64,000 bases of DNA from Pararhodobacter aggregans (GTDB taxonomy: Bacteria; Pseudomonadota; Alphaproteobacteria; Rhodobacterales; Rhodobacteraceae): positions 62,001 through 126,000 of the forward strand of contig NZ_QDDR01000007.1 of NCBI RefSeq assembly GCF_003075525.1, written 5' to 3'. The notes beneath the pieces were generated by a model. The model made no database searches, was not told the DNA's origin, and saw nothing but the letters and a program-made list of their open reading frames with translations. Positions 55,592 through 63,514 of the stretch are shown one piece after another (positions within the stretch are counted from its first letter, which is position 1; each line of letters begins with the position of its first letter). Made by a program: the position numbers and the translations under genes.

Positions 55592-56626
55592 TCAGCGCGC
55601 CGCCTCGACCCGTTCGATGCCGTTGTGGCTGCGCTGATGCAGGTCGCCACGGTAGATCATGTAATTGACGTGGGCGTGGACCTCGTTGAAGGTGAAACCC
55701 AGCTGGTGCACGTCCTGCACCTTGGGGAACAGGAGCGGCACCAGATCGGCCACGCTTTGCGGCTTTGCCGTGCAGGCCTCGGCGATCCGGGCGCAGCGCT
55801 CGACATGATGCGCGGCCAGTTCGCGGGTGCGTTTGTGCAGGCCGCGGAACGGCAGGTGATGCCCGGGCAGGACCAGCGCCTCCGCGTCGACCTCGCGCTC
55901 GATCATCGCCAGCGAGCGCAGGAACAGGCCCAGCGGGTCGCCATCGGGATCCACGGCCCAGACGCTGACATTGGGGGTGATGCGGGCCAGAACCTCGTCC
56001 GCGGGCAGGAAGATGTTGGCGGCCCGGCAATGCAGCATGACCTGTTCCTGCGCATGGCCTTCCGAGGTCATCACCTCGAAATCGCGCCCGCCCATGGTCA
56101 GCCTGTCGCCCTGCACCAGCCGCCGGAAACTGGCGGGCAGCGGCGTCACCATGCGCAGATAGCCGTGGCCCAGGGTCAGCACGGCATCGGCCACATCGCG
56201 GCTCATGCCATGGCTGCGGTAGAAATCGCGATAGGTCTGCGCCTCCATCGCGCCGGGGCTGAGCGAGATGTTGACGCAGCCCAGATACGAGCTGAGGCTG
56301 GTCTGCAAGGGCACGCCCAGCCGGTCGCAGAGCCATCCGGCCAGCCCGATATGGTCGGGATGGTGGTGGGTGACGATCAGGCGGCTGAAGCGCGCACCTG
56401 CCAGCGGGCCCGCCAGCAGCGCCTCCCAGGCGGCGCGGCAATCCTCGTCGCCGATGCCGGTGTCGACGATGGCCCAGGCGCCGCCGTCCTCGATGAAATA
56501 GACGTTCACATGATCCAGCCGGTAGGGCAGCGGCAGCCGGGCCCAGAGGATGCCGGGCGCGACCTCGATCACGGCGCCGGGCGCGGGCGGGTCGGCGAAG
56601 GGAAAATCGAGGGCGATATCGGGCAT
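55592..56626 (-). CDS. MBL-fold metallo-hydrolase
   Basis: The 344-residue protein, from the ATG at 56626, has the metallo-beta-lactamase motif LIVTHHHPDHIGLAGWL, a second His in TSEGHAQEQVMLH, Asp in FLPADEVLA, and a C-terminal His in LVLPGHHLPF. It resembles the MBL proteins of the lactamase_B group linked to aromatic or thioester metabolism, but its substrate is unknown. It converges on the LysR gene 9 bases away. Bases 56627-56806 hold an uninformative leader with one strong stem at 56763-56783. Confidence 0.85.
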   Translation of the reverse strand: MPDIALDFPFADPPAPGAVIEVAPGILWARLPLPYRLDHVNVYFIEDGGAWAIVDTGIGDEDCRAAWEALLAGPLAGARFSRLIVTHHHPDHIGLAGWLCDRLGVPLQTSLSSYLGCVNISLSPGAMEAQTYRDFYRSHGMSRDVADAVLTLGHGYLRMVTPLPASFRRLVQGDRLTMGGRDFEVMTSEGHAQEQVMLHCRAANIFLPADEVLARITPNVSVWAVDPDGDPLGLFLRSLAMIEREVDAEALVLPGHHLPFRGLHKRTRELAAHHVERCARIAEACTAKPQSVADLVPLLFPKVQDVHQLGFTFNEVHAHVNYMIYRGDLHQRSHNGIERVEAAR

Positions 56627-56806
56627 CGGAGGGCTCGCGTTCGGCGGGATTGACCGAGCTATAGACCCGTCCCCGGGGACAATGAAGCCCGGACGTCCGG
56701 TCATCCTCCCGTCATCGCCCCTCTGGCCAAGCGCCCTGCGAGACCCCACATTGAGGGGCATCGCGGCCCGGATACCGGGCCGCCGCGATCAACAGGAGGA
56801 TCAGCG

Positions 56807-57313
56807 ATGAGCGAACGCGCCGTACTGGCGGGGGGCTGTTTCTGGGGCATGCAGGATCTGATCCGCAAGCTGCCCGGCGTCACCGCCACCCGCGTGGGCT
56901 ATACCGGGGGCGATGTGAAGAACGCCACCTACCGCAACCACGGCACCCATGCCGAAGGGATCGAGATCCTGTTCGATCCCTCGGTCATCAGCTACCGGCG
57001 GCTTCTGGAATTCTTCTTCCAGATCCATGACCCGACCACCCCGAACCGGCAGGGCAACGACCGCGGCATGAGCTATCGTTCGGCGATCTATTATACCTCG
57101 GCGGAGCAGGCGCAGGTGGCGCGGGACACCATCGCCGATGTCGAGGCCTCGGGCCTCTGGCCCGGCAAGGTGGTGACCGAGGTCGAGCCGGTGGGCGATT
57201 TCTGGGAAGCCGAGCCCGAGCATCAGGATTATCTGGAGCGGATCCCGAACGGCTATACCTGCCATTTCCCGCGCCCGAACTGGGTCCTGCCCCGGCGCAA
57301 CGCCGCCGAATAG
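56807..57313 (+). CDS. msrA: Peptide-methionine (S)-S-oxide reductase
   Basis: MsrA repairs oxidised methionine in proteins. The 168-residue protein has the catalytic motif GGCFWG at residues 9-14, then [20 protein letters not shown] and [17 protein letters not shown]. The length is that of the single-domain form. AGGAGG lies just upstream of the ATG. A conserved C-terminal resolving Cys is not clear; C272-type Cys residues are absent, though Cys in YTCHF is present. Confidence 0.94.
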   Translation: MSERAVLAGGCFWGMQDLIRKLPGVTATRVGYTGGDVKNATYRNHGTHAEGIEILFDPSVISYRRLLEFFFQIHDPTTPNRQGNDRGMSYRSAIYYTSAEQAQVARDTIADVEASGLWPGKVVTEVEPVGDFWEAEPEHQDYLERIPNGYTCHFPRPNWVLPRRNAAE

Positions 57314-57317
57314 GGCC

Positions 57318-57722
57318 TCAGGCGGCGACGGCCGGGTCGTGGCGGTGAAAGACGCAGGCCAGCTTGTTGCCGTCCGGGTCGCGCAGATAGGCGACATAGA
57401 AGCCCGGGCCATAGGCGGGGCGGGTGCCCGGCGCACCCTCGTCCCGCCCGCCTGCCGTCAGGCCCGCGGCGTGCCAGTCGCGGACCTGCGCCGCGCTCTC
57501 GGCCTTGAAGGCCTGCATGGCGCCGTTGCCGGGCGTGGCGGGCGCCCCATCGAAGGGCGCTGTCAGCCACAGGCCGAAGCCCTGATCGTAATCCCGGCCC
57601 CAGGCCACCCAATCCTCGCTGCCGGTATCGAGGCGGGGTTGCCCCAGCACCCCCATGATCGCGTCATAGAAGCGGGCCGCGCGGGGCAGGTCGTTGGTGC
57701 CGAGGGTGGTGTAAAGCAGCAT
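57318..57722 (-). CDS. VOC family glyoxalase-like protein
   Basis: The 134-residue single-module VOC protein has the glyoxalase pattern LYTTLGTNDLPRAARFYDAI and RDPDGNKLACVFHRHD at the C-terminus. It lies 4 bases after the convergent msrA stop and downstream of a PhnF-like gene on its own strand. The function is unknown; metal-binding positions (Thr, His/Asn, Asp/Glu) are only partly conserved. Confidence 0.82.
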   Translation of the reverse strand: MLLYTTLGTNDLPRAARFYDAIMGVLGQPRLDTGSEDWVAWGRDYDQGFGLWLTAPFDGAPATPGNGAMQAFKAESAAQVRDWHAAGLTAGGRDEGAPGTRPAYGPGFYVAYLRDPDGNKLACVFHRHDPAVAA

Positions 57723-57747
57723 CAGCCGTCCTTTCGTCAGAACAGGA

Positions 57748-58461
57748 TCATTCGGGGATCACGCTGAGCGTCACGCGCTCGCCCGCGAAATGGATGATGC
57801 CGTATTCGACCGGCACGCCCTCGGGGTCGGTGTTGACCGATTCCGCCCGCATCACCGGGGCACCCTGACGGATCTGCAGATGCCCGGCCAGCAGCGCATC
57901 CGCCGCCGCCGCGGTCAGCCGCGTCCAGGCCCTGAGGTGGTCCGGCACGCCGCAGAGCGCAAGCGAGGCGGTGACGCCCTCGCCGGCGCGCAGGGGCGCC
58001 TCCAGCCCCGCCAGCCGCTCGCCCGGAAAGGCCGAGCGGAAATGGCCGATCACCGTCCCGTCGGACAGCGTCAGCCCCTCGACCCGCAGCACCGGCGCGC
58101 CGGGGGCAAGGGCCAGCGCCTCGGCCTCGGCCGGGCTGGCGGCGGCGCGGTCGATGCTGAGCACGCGGCGCCCCGGCACCCGTCCGGTGGCCGAGAGGGC
58201 GTTATGGAACCGCATCCGGCGGGTGAGCGGGTATTCGGTGGGACGGGCGGCGACGAAGACCCCGGCGCCGCGACGCGAATGCAGAAGGCCTTCCTCGGCC
58301 AGCGCGGCCAGCGCCCGGCGCACGGTGTGGCGGTTCACGCCGAAGCGGGCGGCAAGCTGGGCCTCGGTCGGCAGGCGATCGCCGGGGCGGTGCCCTTCGG
58401 CGATCTCCTGCCGGAGCCGCCCTTCGATCTGCTGCCAGAGGGCCCTGTCCGTCCCTGCCAT
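57748..58461 (-). CDS. GntR/PhnF-family transcriptional regulator
   Basis: The 237-residue protein, from the ATG at 58461, has a GntR HTH (GDRLPTEAQLAARFGVNRHT, then RRALAALAEEGLLHSRRGAG) and a UTRA/PhnF ligand domain (LSATGRVPGRRVLSIDRAAA). Length and domains fit PhnF, the phosphonate-uptake regulator. No phosphonate genes are in the window, so the gene symbol is not assigned. It is probably an orphan or acts at a distance. Confidence 0.8.
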   Translation of the reverse strand: MAGTDRALWQQIEGRLRQEIAEGHRPGDRLPTEAQLAARFGVNRHTVRRALAALAEEGLLHSRRGAGVFVAARPTEYPLTRRMRFHNALSATGRVPGRRVLSIDRAAASPAEAEALALAPGAPVLRVEGLTLSDGTVIGHFRSAFPGERLAGLEAPLRAGEGVTASLALCGVPDHLRAWTRLTAAAADALLAGHLQIRQGAPVMRAESVNTDPEGVPVEYGIIHFAGERVTLSVIPE

Positions 58462-58555
58462 GGAATGCCGCGCGCCGCTGTTGGGGTGGGGTTTCCCGGT
58501 TATAGGCGCCGGGGCCGGGCCTGCCAAGGCGCTGCCCGGCAGGCCCGGCGGGGGC

Positions 58556-59344
58556 TCAGAGGTCGAAGCTCGCCAGCACCGGGGCGTGGTCGCTGGGCTG
58601 CTCCCAGCCCCGCACATGGCGCAGCACGGTCGAGGAATGCCCGGCATTGCCGATATCGGCCGAGGCCCAGATGTGGTCCAGCCTGCGCCCCTTGTCGGCC
58701 GCGTCCCAGTCGGGCGAGCGATAGGACCACCAGGAATAGAGCTGGCCTTGCGGAATGTCCTGGCGGGTCACGTCGACCCAGCCACCGGCCTCGCGCGCGG
58801 CCTCGAAGGCCTCGACCTCGACCGGCGTGTGGCTGACGACTTTCAGCAGCGCCTTGTGGTTCCAGACGTCATCCTCGCGCGGGGCGATGTTCAGATCGCC
58901 CACCAGGATCGCCTTCTCGGGGCGGGAATCGCGGAAGAGGGTGCGCATCTCTTCGACGTAATCCAGCTTGTGGCCGAATTTGTCGTTGAGCGTGCGGTCG
59001 GGGATGTCGCCGCCGGCGGGGACATAGCAATTGTGGACCGTCACGCCGTTCGACAGCTTTGCCGCGACATGGCGCGCATCGCCCTTCTGGCACCAGTCGA
59101 TATGGCCCGCATCCTCGATCGGCAGGCGCGACAGGATCGCCACGCCGTTGTAGCCCTTCTGCCCGCGGGCAACCATGTGGCCGTAGCCCAGCGCCGCGAA
59201 ATCGGCGAGCGGGATCTTGTCGACCGGGCTCTTGCATTCCTGCAGGCACAGCACGTCCGGCGCGTGGTCGATGAGGAACTTTTGAACCAGAGGGCTCCGC
59301 AAACGGACAGAATTGATGTTCCAGGTAGCGAGGGTGAAGCTCAT
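58556..59344 (-). CDS. xthA: Exodeoxyribonuclease III
   Basis: This base-excision repair enzyme has AP endonuclease, 3'-phosphatase and 3'-5' exonuclease activities. The 262-residue protein starts at ATG 59344 (MSFTLATWNINSVRLR) and has the metal Glu in LCLQECKSP, the NGV AILSR block, GDLNIAPREDDVW, and the catalytic His in PSDHAPVLASFDL. It is 51 bases from the divergent small exported protein gene. Confidence 0.94.
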   Translation of the reverse strand: MSFTLATWNINSVRLRSPLVQKFLIDHAPDVLCLQECKSPVDKIPLADFAALGYGHMVARGQKGYNGVAILSRLPIEDAGHIDWCQKGDARHVAAKLSNGVTVHNCYVPAGGDIPDRTLNDKFGHKLDYVEEMRTLFRDSRPEKAILVGDLNIAPREDDVWNHKALLKVVSHTPVEVEAFEAAREAGGWVDVTRQDIPQGQLYSWWSYRSPDWDAADKGRRLDHIWASADIGNAGHSSTVLRHVRGWEQPSDHAPVLASFDL

Positions 59345-59395
59345 GGGGTTTCCTTTCCCCTTCCCTCTACACCGCCCCTCGTTTCGGAGAAACCC

Positions 59396-59902
59396 GTGAC
59401 CGACCGTCCGACCCGCCGCACGATCCTTATGGGAGGTCTTCTTCTGGGAGGTTCTGGCCTTCTGGGCGGCCTGGCTCTGGGGCTTGCGCCCCTCGCCGCG
59501 CCCGCCGCCTCGGAAAGCGTCACGCTGACCCGCAACGGTGAGAGGCACGAGCTGACCATCGACCCCGCCACCCGCGGCTTCCGCACCAGCTGGGACGGCG
59601 GCGACGGGAGCTATCGCTTCAACATCGACGCCGAGGGGCCGGACGGCACCTACAGCGTCTCGGGCACGGTCGAGGACGGGCAGGCCGGGGACGGCTTTCT
59701 CTTCGCGCCGGGGCTGCCGGGGCTGGGCAATGCGCCGGGCGTGACGCTGCGGCTGTCGCGGCTGCTGCTCAGGGGGTCGAACCTGCGGCTGAGGGGCGTG
59801 GCGGAAAGCGCCGAGGCCGGGATCCGCGTCGATTTCGACGTGACGCTGGCGCCCCTGAACTTCGCCCCCACGCCCGCGCCCTCGACCGGCCCGCTGGACT
59901 GA
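59396..59902 (+). CDS. Small Tat-like exported protein of unknown function
   Basis: The 168-residue protein starts at GTG 59396 after CGGAGA. It has a twin-Arg signal (PTRRTILMGGLLLGG) and a hydrophobic core ending in AAPAAS. The mature part contains DGSYRFNIDAEGPDGTYSVS and a C-terminal Pro-rich tail. No domain is recognised. Twin-Arg signals usually carry folded or cofactor-bound proteins to the periplasm. It is the last plus-strand gene before the sRNA region. Confidence 0.55.
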   Translation: MTDRPTRRTILMGGLLLGGSGLLGGLALGLAPLAAPAASESVTLTRNGERHELTIDPATRGFRTSWDGGDGSYRFNIDAEGPDGTYSVSGTVEDGQAGDGFLFAPGLPGLGNAPGVTLRLSRLLLRGSNLRLRGVAESAEAGIRVDFDVTLAPLNFAPTPAPSTGPLD

Positions 59903-59916
59903 GGCCCGCCCCCGGG

Positions 59917-59970
59917 AAAAGAGAGGCCCCGCGCAGGATCTGCGTCGGGGCCCAAGTCCAACAGGGAGAG
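59917..59970 (-). ncRNA. Candidate small RNA B with terminator, under an FNR box
   Basis: On the minus strand the RNA would run from about 59970 and begin with CTCTCCCTGTTGGACTT. A terminator hairpin follows (GGCCCCG/CGGGGCC with inner CGCA/TGCG, 59925-59952) and TCTCTTTT (59924-59917). Length is about 54 bases. The 14-base CTCCCTGTTGGACT is shared exactly with sRNA A. TATCTG at 59981-59976 is at the right distance (29.5 bases) from the FNR box centre. No coding sequence fits this span. Confidence 0.55.
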
Positions 59971-60003
59971 ATCATCAGATAAACCTGCCTGCCGGATGTG
60001 GCT

Positions 60004-60017
60004 TTGATGCAGATCAA
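60004..60017 (-). promoter_or_regulatory. Perfect FNR/FnrL box
   Basis: TTGATGCAGATCAA matches TTGAT-N4-ATCAA fully. Its centre lies 41.5 bases upstream of a likely start at 59969, the class II activator position, with TATCTG as -10. It points to oxygen-limited expression of sRNA B. No protein gene is placed for use on the plus strand. Confidence 0.75.
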
Positions 60018-60048
60018 GCCCGGGCGGCAGGGTCATGCGCGGCGGGCG

Positions 60049-60151
60049 AAAAAAGGCCCGGGCAAAGCCCGGGCCAGTCCAACAGGGAGGAGCGTGTCAT
60101 GACCCCGACACGCAGGGGAGGGAAAACCTCTGACAGTCACAGCCTGCCAGA
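60049..60151 (-). ncRNA. Candidate small RNA A with terminator
   Basis: A -10-like TATAAA lies at 60163-60158 on the minus strand. The RNA would hold a stem CTGGCAG/CTGTCAG (60150-60130), a C-rich single strand CCCTCCCCT, a perfect stem GCGTGTC/GACACGC (60113-60092), CTCCTCCCTGTTGGACT, and a terminator GGCCCGGGC-TTT-GCCCGGGCC followed by six T (60075-60049). C-rich loops could pair with Shine-Dalgarno regions. It might alternatively be the 3' end of the response regulator mRNA, whose stop is 55 bases upstream. Confidence 0.6.
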
Positions 60152-60205
60152 AGAATCTTTATACCGGGTAAATCCGGCAACAATCCGACCCCGGCCGGGA
60201 AACAG

Positions 60206-60892
60206 TCACGGGACCAGCCGGTAGCCCCCCGGTTCCGTCACCAGCAGCCGGGCGTTCGAGGGGTCCGATTCGATCTTCTGCCGCAGGCGGTAGATATGCG
60301 TCTCCAGCGTGTGGGTGGTCACCCCTGCGTTGTAGCCCCAGACCTCGTGCAGCAGCACCTCGCGCGGGGCCAGCCCATCCGGCGCCCGGTAGAGAAACTT
60401 CAGGATGTTGGTCTCCTTCTCCGTCAGGCGGATCTTGCGCTCTTTCGGATCGACCAGCATCTTCTGCGCCGGCTTGAACTGGTACTCGCCCAGCTGGAAG
60501 ACGGCGTTTTCCGATTGCTCGTGCTGACGCAGCTGCGCCCGGATGCGGGCCAGCAGCACCGGGAATTTGAAGGGCTTGGTCACGTAATCATTGGCGCCCG
60601 AATCGAGGCCCAGGATCATGTCCGCGTCCGAATCCTGCCCGGTCAGCATGATGATCGGGCATTTCACGCCCGCCTTGCGCATCCGCTTGCACAGCTCGCG
60701 CCCGTCGGTAGCGGGCAGGCCCACGTCCAGGATCACCAGGTCGTATTGTTCCTCGCGCACGCGCTCCATGCCCGAGGCGCCATCGCCGGCCTCGAACGTG
60801 TCGAAATCCTCGGTCGCGACCAGCTGCTCGGCCAGCGCCTCGCGCAGGTCCTCGTCATCGTCCACCAGCAGGATCTTGTTCAGTTTTCCCAT
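60206..60892 (-). CDS. OmpR-family response regulator (CenR-like)
   Basis: The 228-residue protein, from the ATG at 60892, has a receiver domain (LLVDDDEDLREALAEQL, phosphoacceptor Asp in DLVILDVGLP, Lys in VTKPFKFP) and a winged-helix output domain (EKETNILKFLYRAPDG, then GVTTHTLETHIYRLRQKIE). It resembles the conserved alphaproteobacterial CenR-type regulator of the cell envelope. No histidine kinase gene is adjacent. The candidate sRNAs lie directly downstream on the same strand. Confidence 0.88.
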   Translation of the reverse strand: MGKLNKILLVDDDEDLREALAEQLVATEDFDTFEAGDGASGMERVREEQYDLVILDVGLPATDGRELCKRMRKAGVKCPIIMLTGQDSDADMILGLDSGANDYVTKPFKFPVLLARIRAQLRQHEQSENAVFQLGEYQFKPAQKMLVDPKERKIRLTEKETNILKFLYRAPDGLAPREVLLHEVWGYNAGVTTHTLETHIYRLRQKIESDPSNARLLVTEPGGYRLVP

Positions 60893-61066
60893 CACTCGGG
60901 TCCTCGTCGTTCACGGGGTCTTCACGGATAAGGTGTTGCAGCGCAGCGAAAGGTTCAAGCAAGGGCGGGTTTTCTCACGCGGACGTGTCGCCATACCGGG
61001 TTATGTTTCAATTTCCCCCCGGGTGTCTTACATCCTCGGGTGAATTGTTTCAGACCGCAGGCGGAT

Positions 61067-62131
61067 ATGTCGCTCACTCCCGGCCCTCTCGAACGCCTGA
61101 ACCGTGCCCGCGCCGACCTACGCGTGGGCCTGCCCGTGGTCCTGACCGATGGCGCCGAGGTGGCGCTGGTCGCCGCGGCCGAGACGCTGGATGCCGACCG
61201 GCTGGCCGCGATCCGGGCGCTGGGCCAGCCGGTGGTGGCGCTGACCGCGCATCGGGCGGCGACGCTGAAGGCGCGGGCCTATGACGGCGATCTGGCGCGG
61301 ATCCTGCTGCCCAAGGGCGAGGGCGTCGCCTGGATAGAGGCCCTCGCCGATCCGGCCGACGACCTGACCCATCCGATGAAGGGCCCGCTCCTCAGCCAGC
61401 GTGAGGGCCGCGCCGACCTGCACCGCGCCGCGCTCCGGCTGGTGAAATCGGCGCAGCTTCTGCCCGCGGCGCTGGTGGTGACCGGTGTGACGGCGCCCGA
61501 GGGGCTGACGCAGCTTTCCGCCGCCGAGACGGCGACGCCCGAGACCCGCCTCACCCCGGTGATCGCCGCCCGGCTGCCGATGCGGCTGGCCGGCGCCGGG
61601 CGGCTGCATGTCTTCCGCCCCGAGGATGGCGGGATCGAGCATTACGCGGTCGAGGTCGGCCGCCCGATGCGCGACACCCCGGTGCTGGCGCGGCTGCATT
61701 CGGCCTGTTTCACCGGCGACGTGCTGGGCTCCCTGAAATGCGATTGCGGCCCGCAGTTGCACGCGGCCCTTTCGGCGATGCACGAGGCCGGATCGGGCGT
61801 GCTGCTCTACCTCAACCAGGAGGGGCGCGGCATCGGCCTTGCCAACAAGATGCGCGCCTATTCGCTGCAGGATCAGGGCTTTGATACGGTCGAGGCCAAC
61901 CATCGCCTCGGTTTCGAGGATGACGAGCGCGATTTCCGCCTCGGCGCCGAACTCCTGCGCAAGATGGGCTTTTCACAGGTGCGGCTGCTGACCAACAATC
62001 CCCGCAAGGTGGCGATGCTGCAAAAAGGCGGCATCGAGGTGGTCGCGCGGGTGCCGCTGCAGGTCGGCCTCACGGACGAGAACGCCGCCTATCTGGCGAC
62101 CAAGGCCGCCAAGTCGGGGCACCTCTTGTGA
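61067..62131 (+). CDS. ribA: GTP cyclohydrolase II
   Basis: RibA makes the first riboflavin precursor from GTP. The 354-residue protein has a C-terminal cyclohydrolase domain with zinc ligands in [18 protein letters not shown], the catalytic [14 protein letters not shown], and the [15 protein letters not shown] end. About 150 extra N-terminal residues resemble a degenerate RibB-like domain, as in other alphaproteobacterial long RibA forms. The start at 61067 follows AGGCGG. It overlaps the next gene at GTGA. No FMN riboswitch was found upstream. Confidence 0.9.
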   Translation: MSLTPGPLERLNRARADLRVGLPVVLTDGAEVALVAAAETLDADRLAAIRALGQPVVALTAHRAATLKARAYDGDLARILLPKGEGVAWIEALADPADDLTHPMKGPLLSQREGRADLHRAALRLVKSAQLLPAALVVTGVTAPEGLTQLSAAETATPETRLTPVIAARLPMRLAGAGRLHVFRPEDGGIEHYAVEVGRPMRDTPVLARLHSACFTGDVLGSLKCDCGPQLHAALSAMHEAGSGVLLYLNQEGRGIGLANKMRAYSLQDQGFDTVEANHRLGFEDDERDFRLGAELLRKMGFSQVRLLTNNPRKVAMLQKGGIEVVARVPLQVGLTDENAAYLATKAAKSGHLL

Positions 62132-62841
62132 CCGGCGGGGTGGTGGTCATCCTCGGCAGCGCACCCGCCGCGGTGCAGGCTGTCGACTGGCCCCGCCCCC
62201 TGCCCGGAACGCTGCTGGCGATCAACAACGCCTGGCGGATCTGCCCCGACTGGCAGGTGCTGATCCACCCCGAGGACCTGCCGCCGGACCGTCTGCCCGG
62301 CAGGCTGGATCCCGGCCAGCGCATCGTCACCGCCGCCGAGTATGTGCCGGTGCAGAACCGCTACGGCGGCTTCCTCCTTGCCGGGGCGACCATGGCCTTT
62401 ACCGCCGGTTACTGGGCGCTGGGGGCGCTGGAGCCCCGGGTTCTGGCCTGGTTCGGCTGCGATCTGGTCTATCCCGCCACCGGCCCCACGCATTTCTATG
62501 GCACCGGCCAGCCCGACCCGCTGCGCGCCGATCTCTCATTGCGCAATCTCGAGGCGAAATCCGCCCGCCTGCTGCTGCTGGCCGCCGCCCGGGGCTGCGC
62601 CTGCGTGAACCTCTCGGCGGGGGAAAGCCGTCTGGTCTTTCCCCGCAGCACGCTGGCCGCGCTCGCCAACGAAAGACCCCTCGCCCCGCCCGACCTCGCC
62701 GCCCCTCTGGCCACCGAGGCGCGGCTCGGCTACGACACCCCGACCGGGCGCTACGATCACGTGGCCCGGCGCGTCGACCTGACCGAACTCGACGCGCTCG
62801 ACACGACCTGGCTGTCCCTGGCGAAGGAGATCCTGCGCTGA
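62128..62841 (+). CDS. Unknown protein, possibly Rossmann/MptE-like
   Basis: The 237-residue protein starts at GTG 62128, overlapping the ribA stop. The N-terminus [17 protein letters not shown], then [20 protein letters not shown], recalls the GxGPS-type nucleotide-binding start of DUF115/MptE-like proteins, but the rest is not recognised. It has no signal peptide and one Cys-rich spot (RGCACVNLS). Coupling to ribA and the L,D-transpeptidase gene suggests an operon, with no clear shared pathway. Confidence 0.55.
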   Translation: MTGGVVVILGSAPAAVQAVDWPRPLPGTLLAINNAWRICPDWQVLIHPEDLPPDRLPGRLDPGQRIVTAAEYVPVQNRYGGFLLAGATMAFTAGYWALGALEPRVLAWFGCDLVYPATGPTHFYGTGQPDPLRADLSLRNLEAKSARLLLLAAARGCACVNLSAGESRLVFPRSTLAALANERPLAPPDLAAPLATEARLGYDTPTGRYDHVARRVDLTELDALDTTWLSLAKEILR

Positions 62842-63341
62842 GCCCCGACGACCTGCTTCTCACCCGCCTCGGCCTGCGCTTCCGGCGCCGCCTGATCCCC
62901 TGCACGCTGGGCCGCGGCGGCATCACCCGTGACAAGCATGAGGGCGACGGCGCCACGCCCGCCGGGATCCTGCATGTGACGGGGATGCTCTACCGCCCCG
63001 ACCGGCTGAACGCCCGCGCCCTGCCCGGCTGGGCACAGCCGATCGGCCTGCGGGACCTGTGGTGCGACGACCCGGCGCATCCGGCCTACAACCTGCCGGT
63101 CCGCGCCCCGTTCAAACCCAGCCATGAAAGCCTGCGCCGGGCCGATCCGCTCTATGACCTGATCCTGACCACCGACTGGAACTTCCCCGAGGCCATCCCC
63201 GGCAGGGGCTCGGCCATCTTCCTCCATAGCTGGCGCCGCCCCGGCTACCCGACGGCGGGCTGCCTCGCCTTCGCACGGTCGGATCTTCTCTGGATCGCGC
63301 AGCGCGTGACGCCGGGCGCCCGGATCCTGATCCGCCCCTGA
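62838..63341 (+). CDS. L,D-transpeptidase family protein, probable CTG start
   Basis: The 167-residue YkuD-type protein has the catalytic HSWRRPGYPTAGCLAF (His and Cys) and an N-terminal core IPCTLGRGGITRDKHEGDGA typical of this short family. In-frame coding clearly extends upstream of the first GTG at 62976. The reading frame has no ATG, GTG or TTG before that, but CTG at 62838 lies 7 bases after AAGGAGA and overlaps the previous stop (CTGA). I therefore infer a CTG start. It has no signal peptide. Confidence 0.78.
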   Translation: MSPDDLLLTRLGLRFRRRLIPCTLGRGGITRDKHEGDGATPAGILHVTGMLYRPDRLNARALPGWAQPIGLRDLWCDDPAHPAYNLPVRAPFKPSHESLRRADPLYDLILTTDWNFPEAIPGRGSAIFLHSWRRPGYPTAGCLAFARSDLLWIAQRVTPGARILIRP

Positions 63342-63342
63342 G

Positions 63343-63500
63343 CTCTTCTTTGCGCTGGAAATATCCGCGGGCGTGAGGGCCGCCCGGACGAGGCGCCTGT
63401 GGCGCGTCGTCAGGCCCGAACGCCCGGAGCGAAAGCGGAGGGCCGGCGGGGGGCCGACGGCCCCCCGGCGCGGCGAGGGGGCTCGATGCCCCCGAGCCGC
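63343..63500. repeat. Extragenic palindromic repeat element
   Basis: CTCTTCTTTGCGCTGGAAATATCC-like sequence at 63343-63366 is, in reverse, related to the motif at 880-904 and 45816-45840. It is followed by G+C-rich stems, including GGGGGGCC-GAC-GGCCCCCC at 63448-63466. This type of element is common after genes in Rhodobacteraceae genomes, in my recollection. No coding sequence fits here. Confidence 0.55.
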
Positions 63501-63514
63501 GCCCCCTGCGGCCC

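Noticed and set aside
60099..60224. Small plus-strand frame with GGGAGG before an ATG
   Set aside because: Its 41 codons overlap the sRNA hairpins and run into the response regulator end; no conserved protein features, and the terminators point to the minus strand.
60896..61066. Possible FMN riboswitch before ribA
   Set aside because: The AGGGCGGGG and related FMN aptamer blocks are not present in order; only ordinary G+C-rich sequence is seen.
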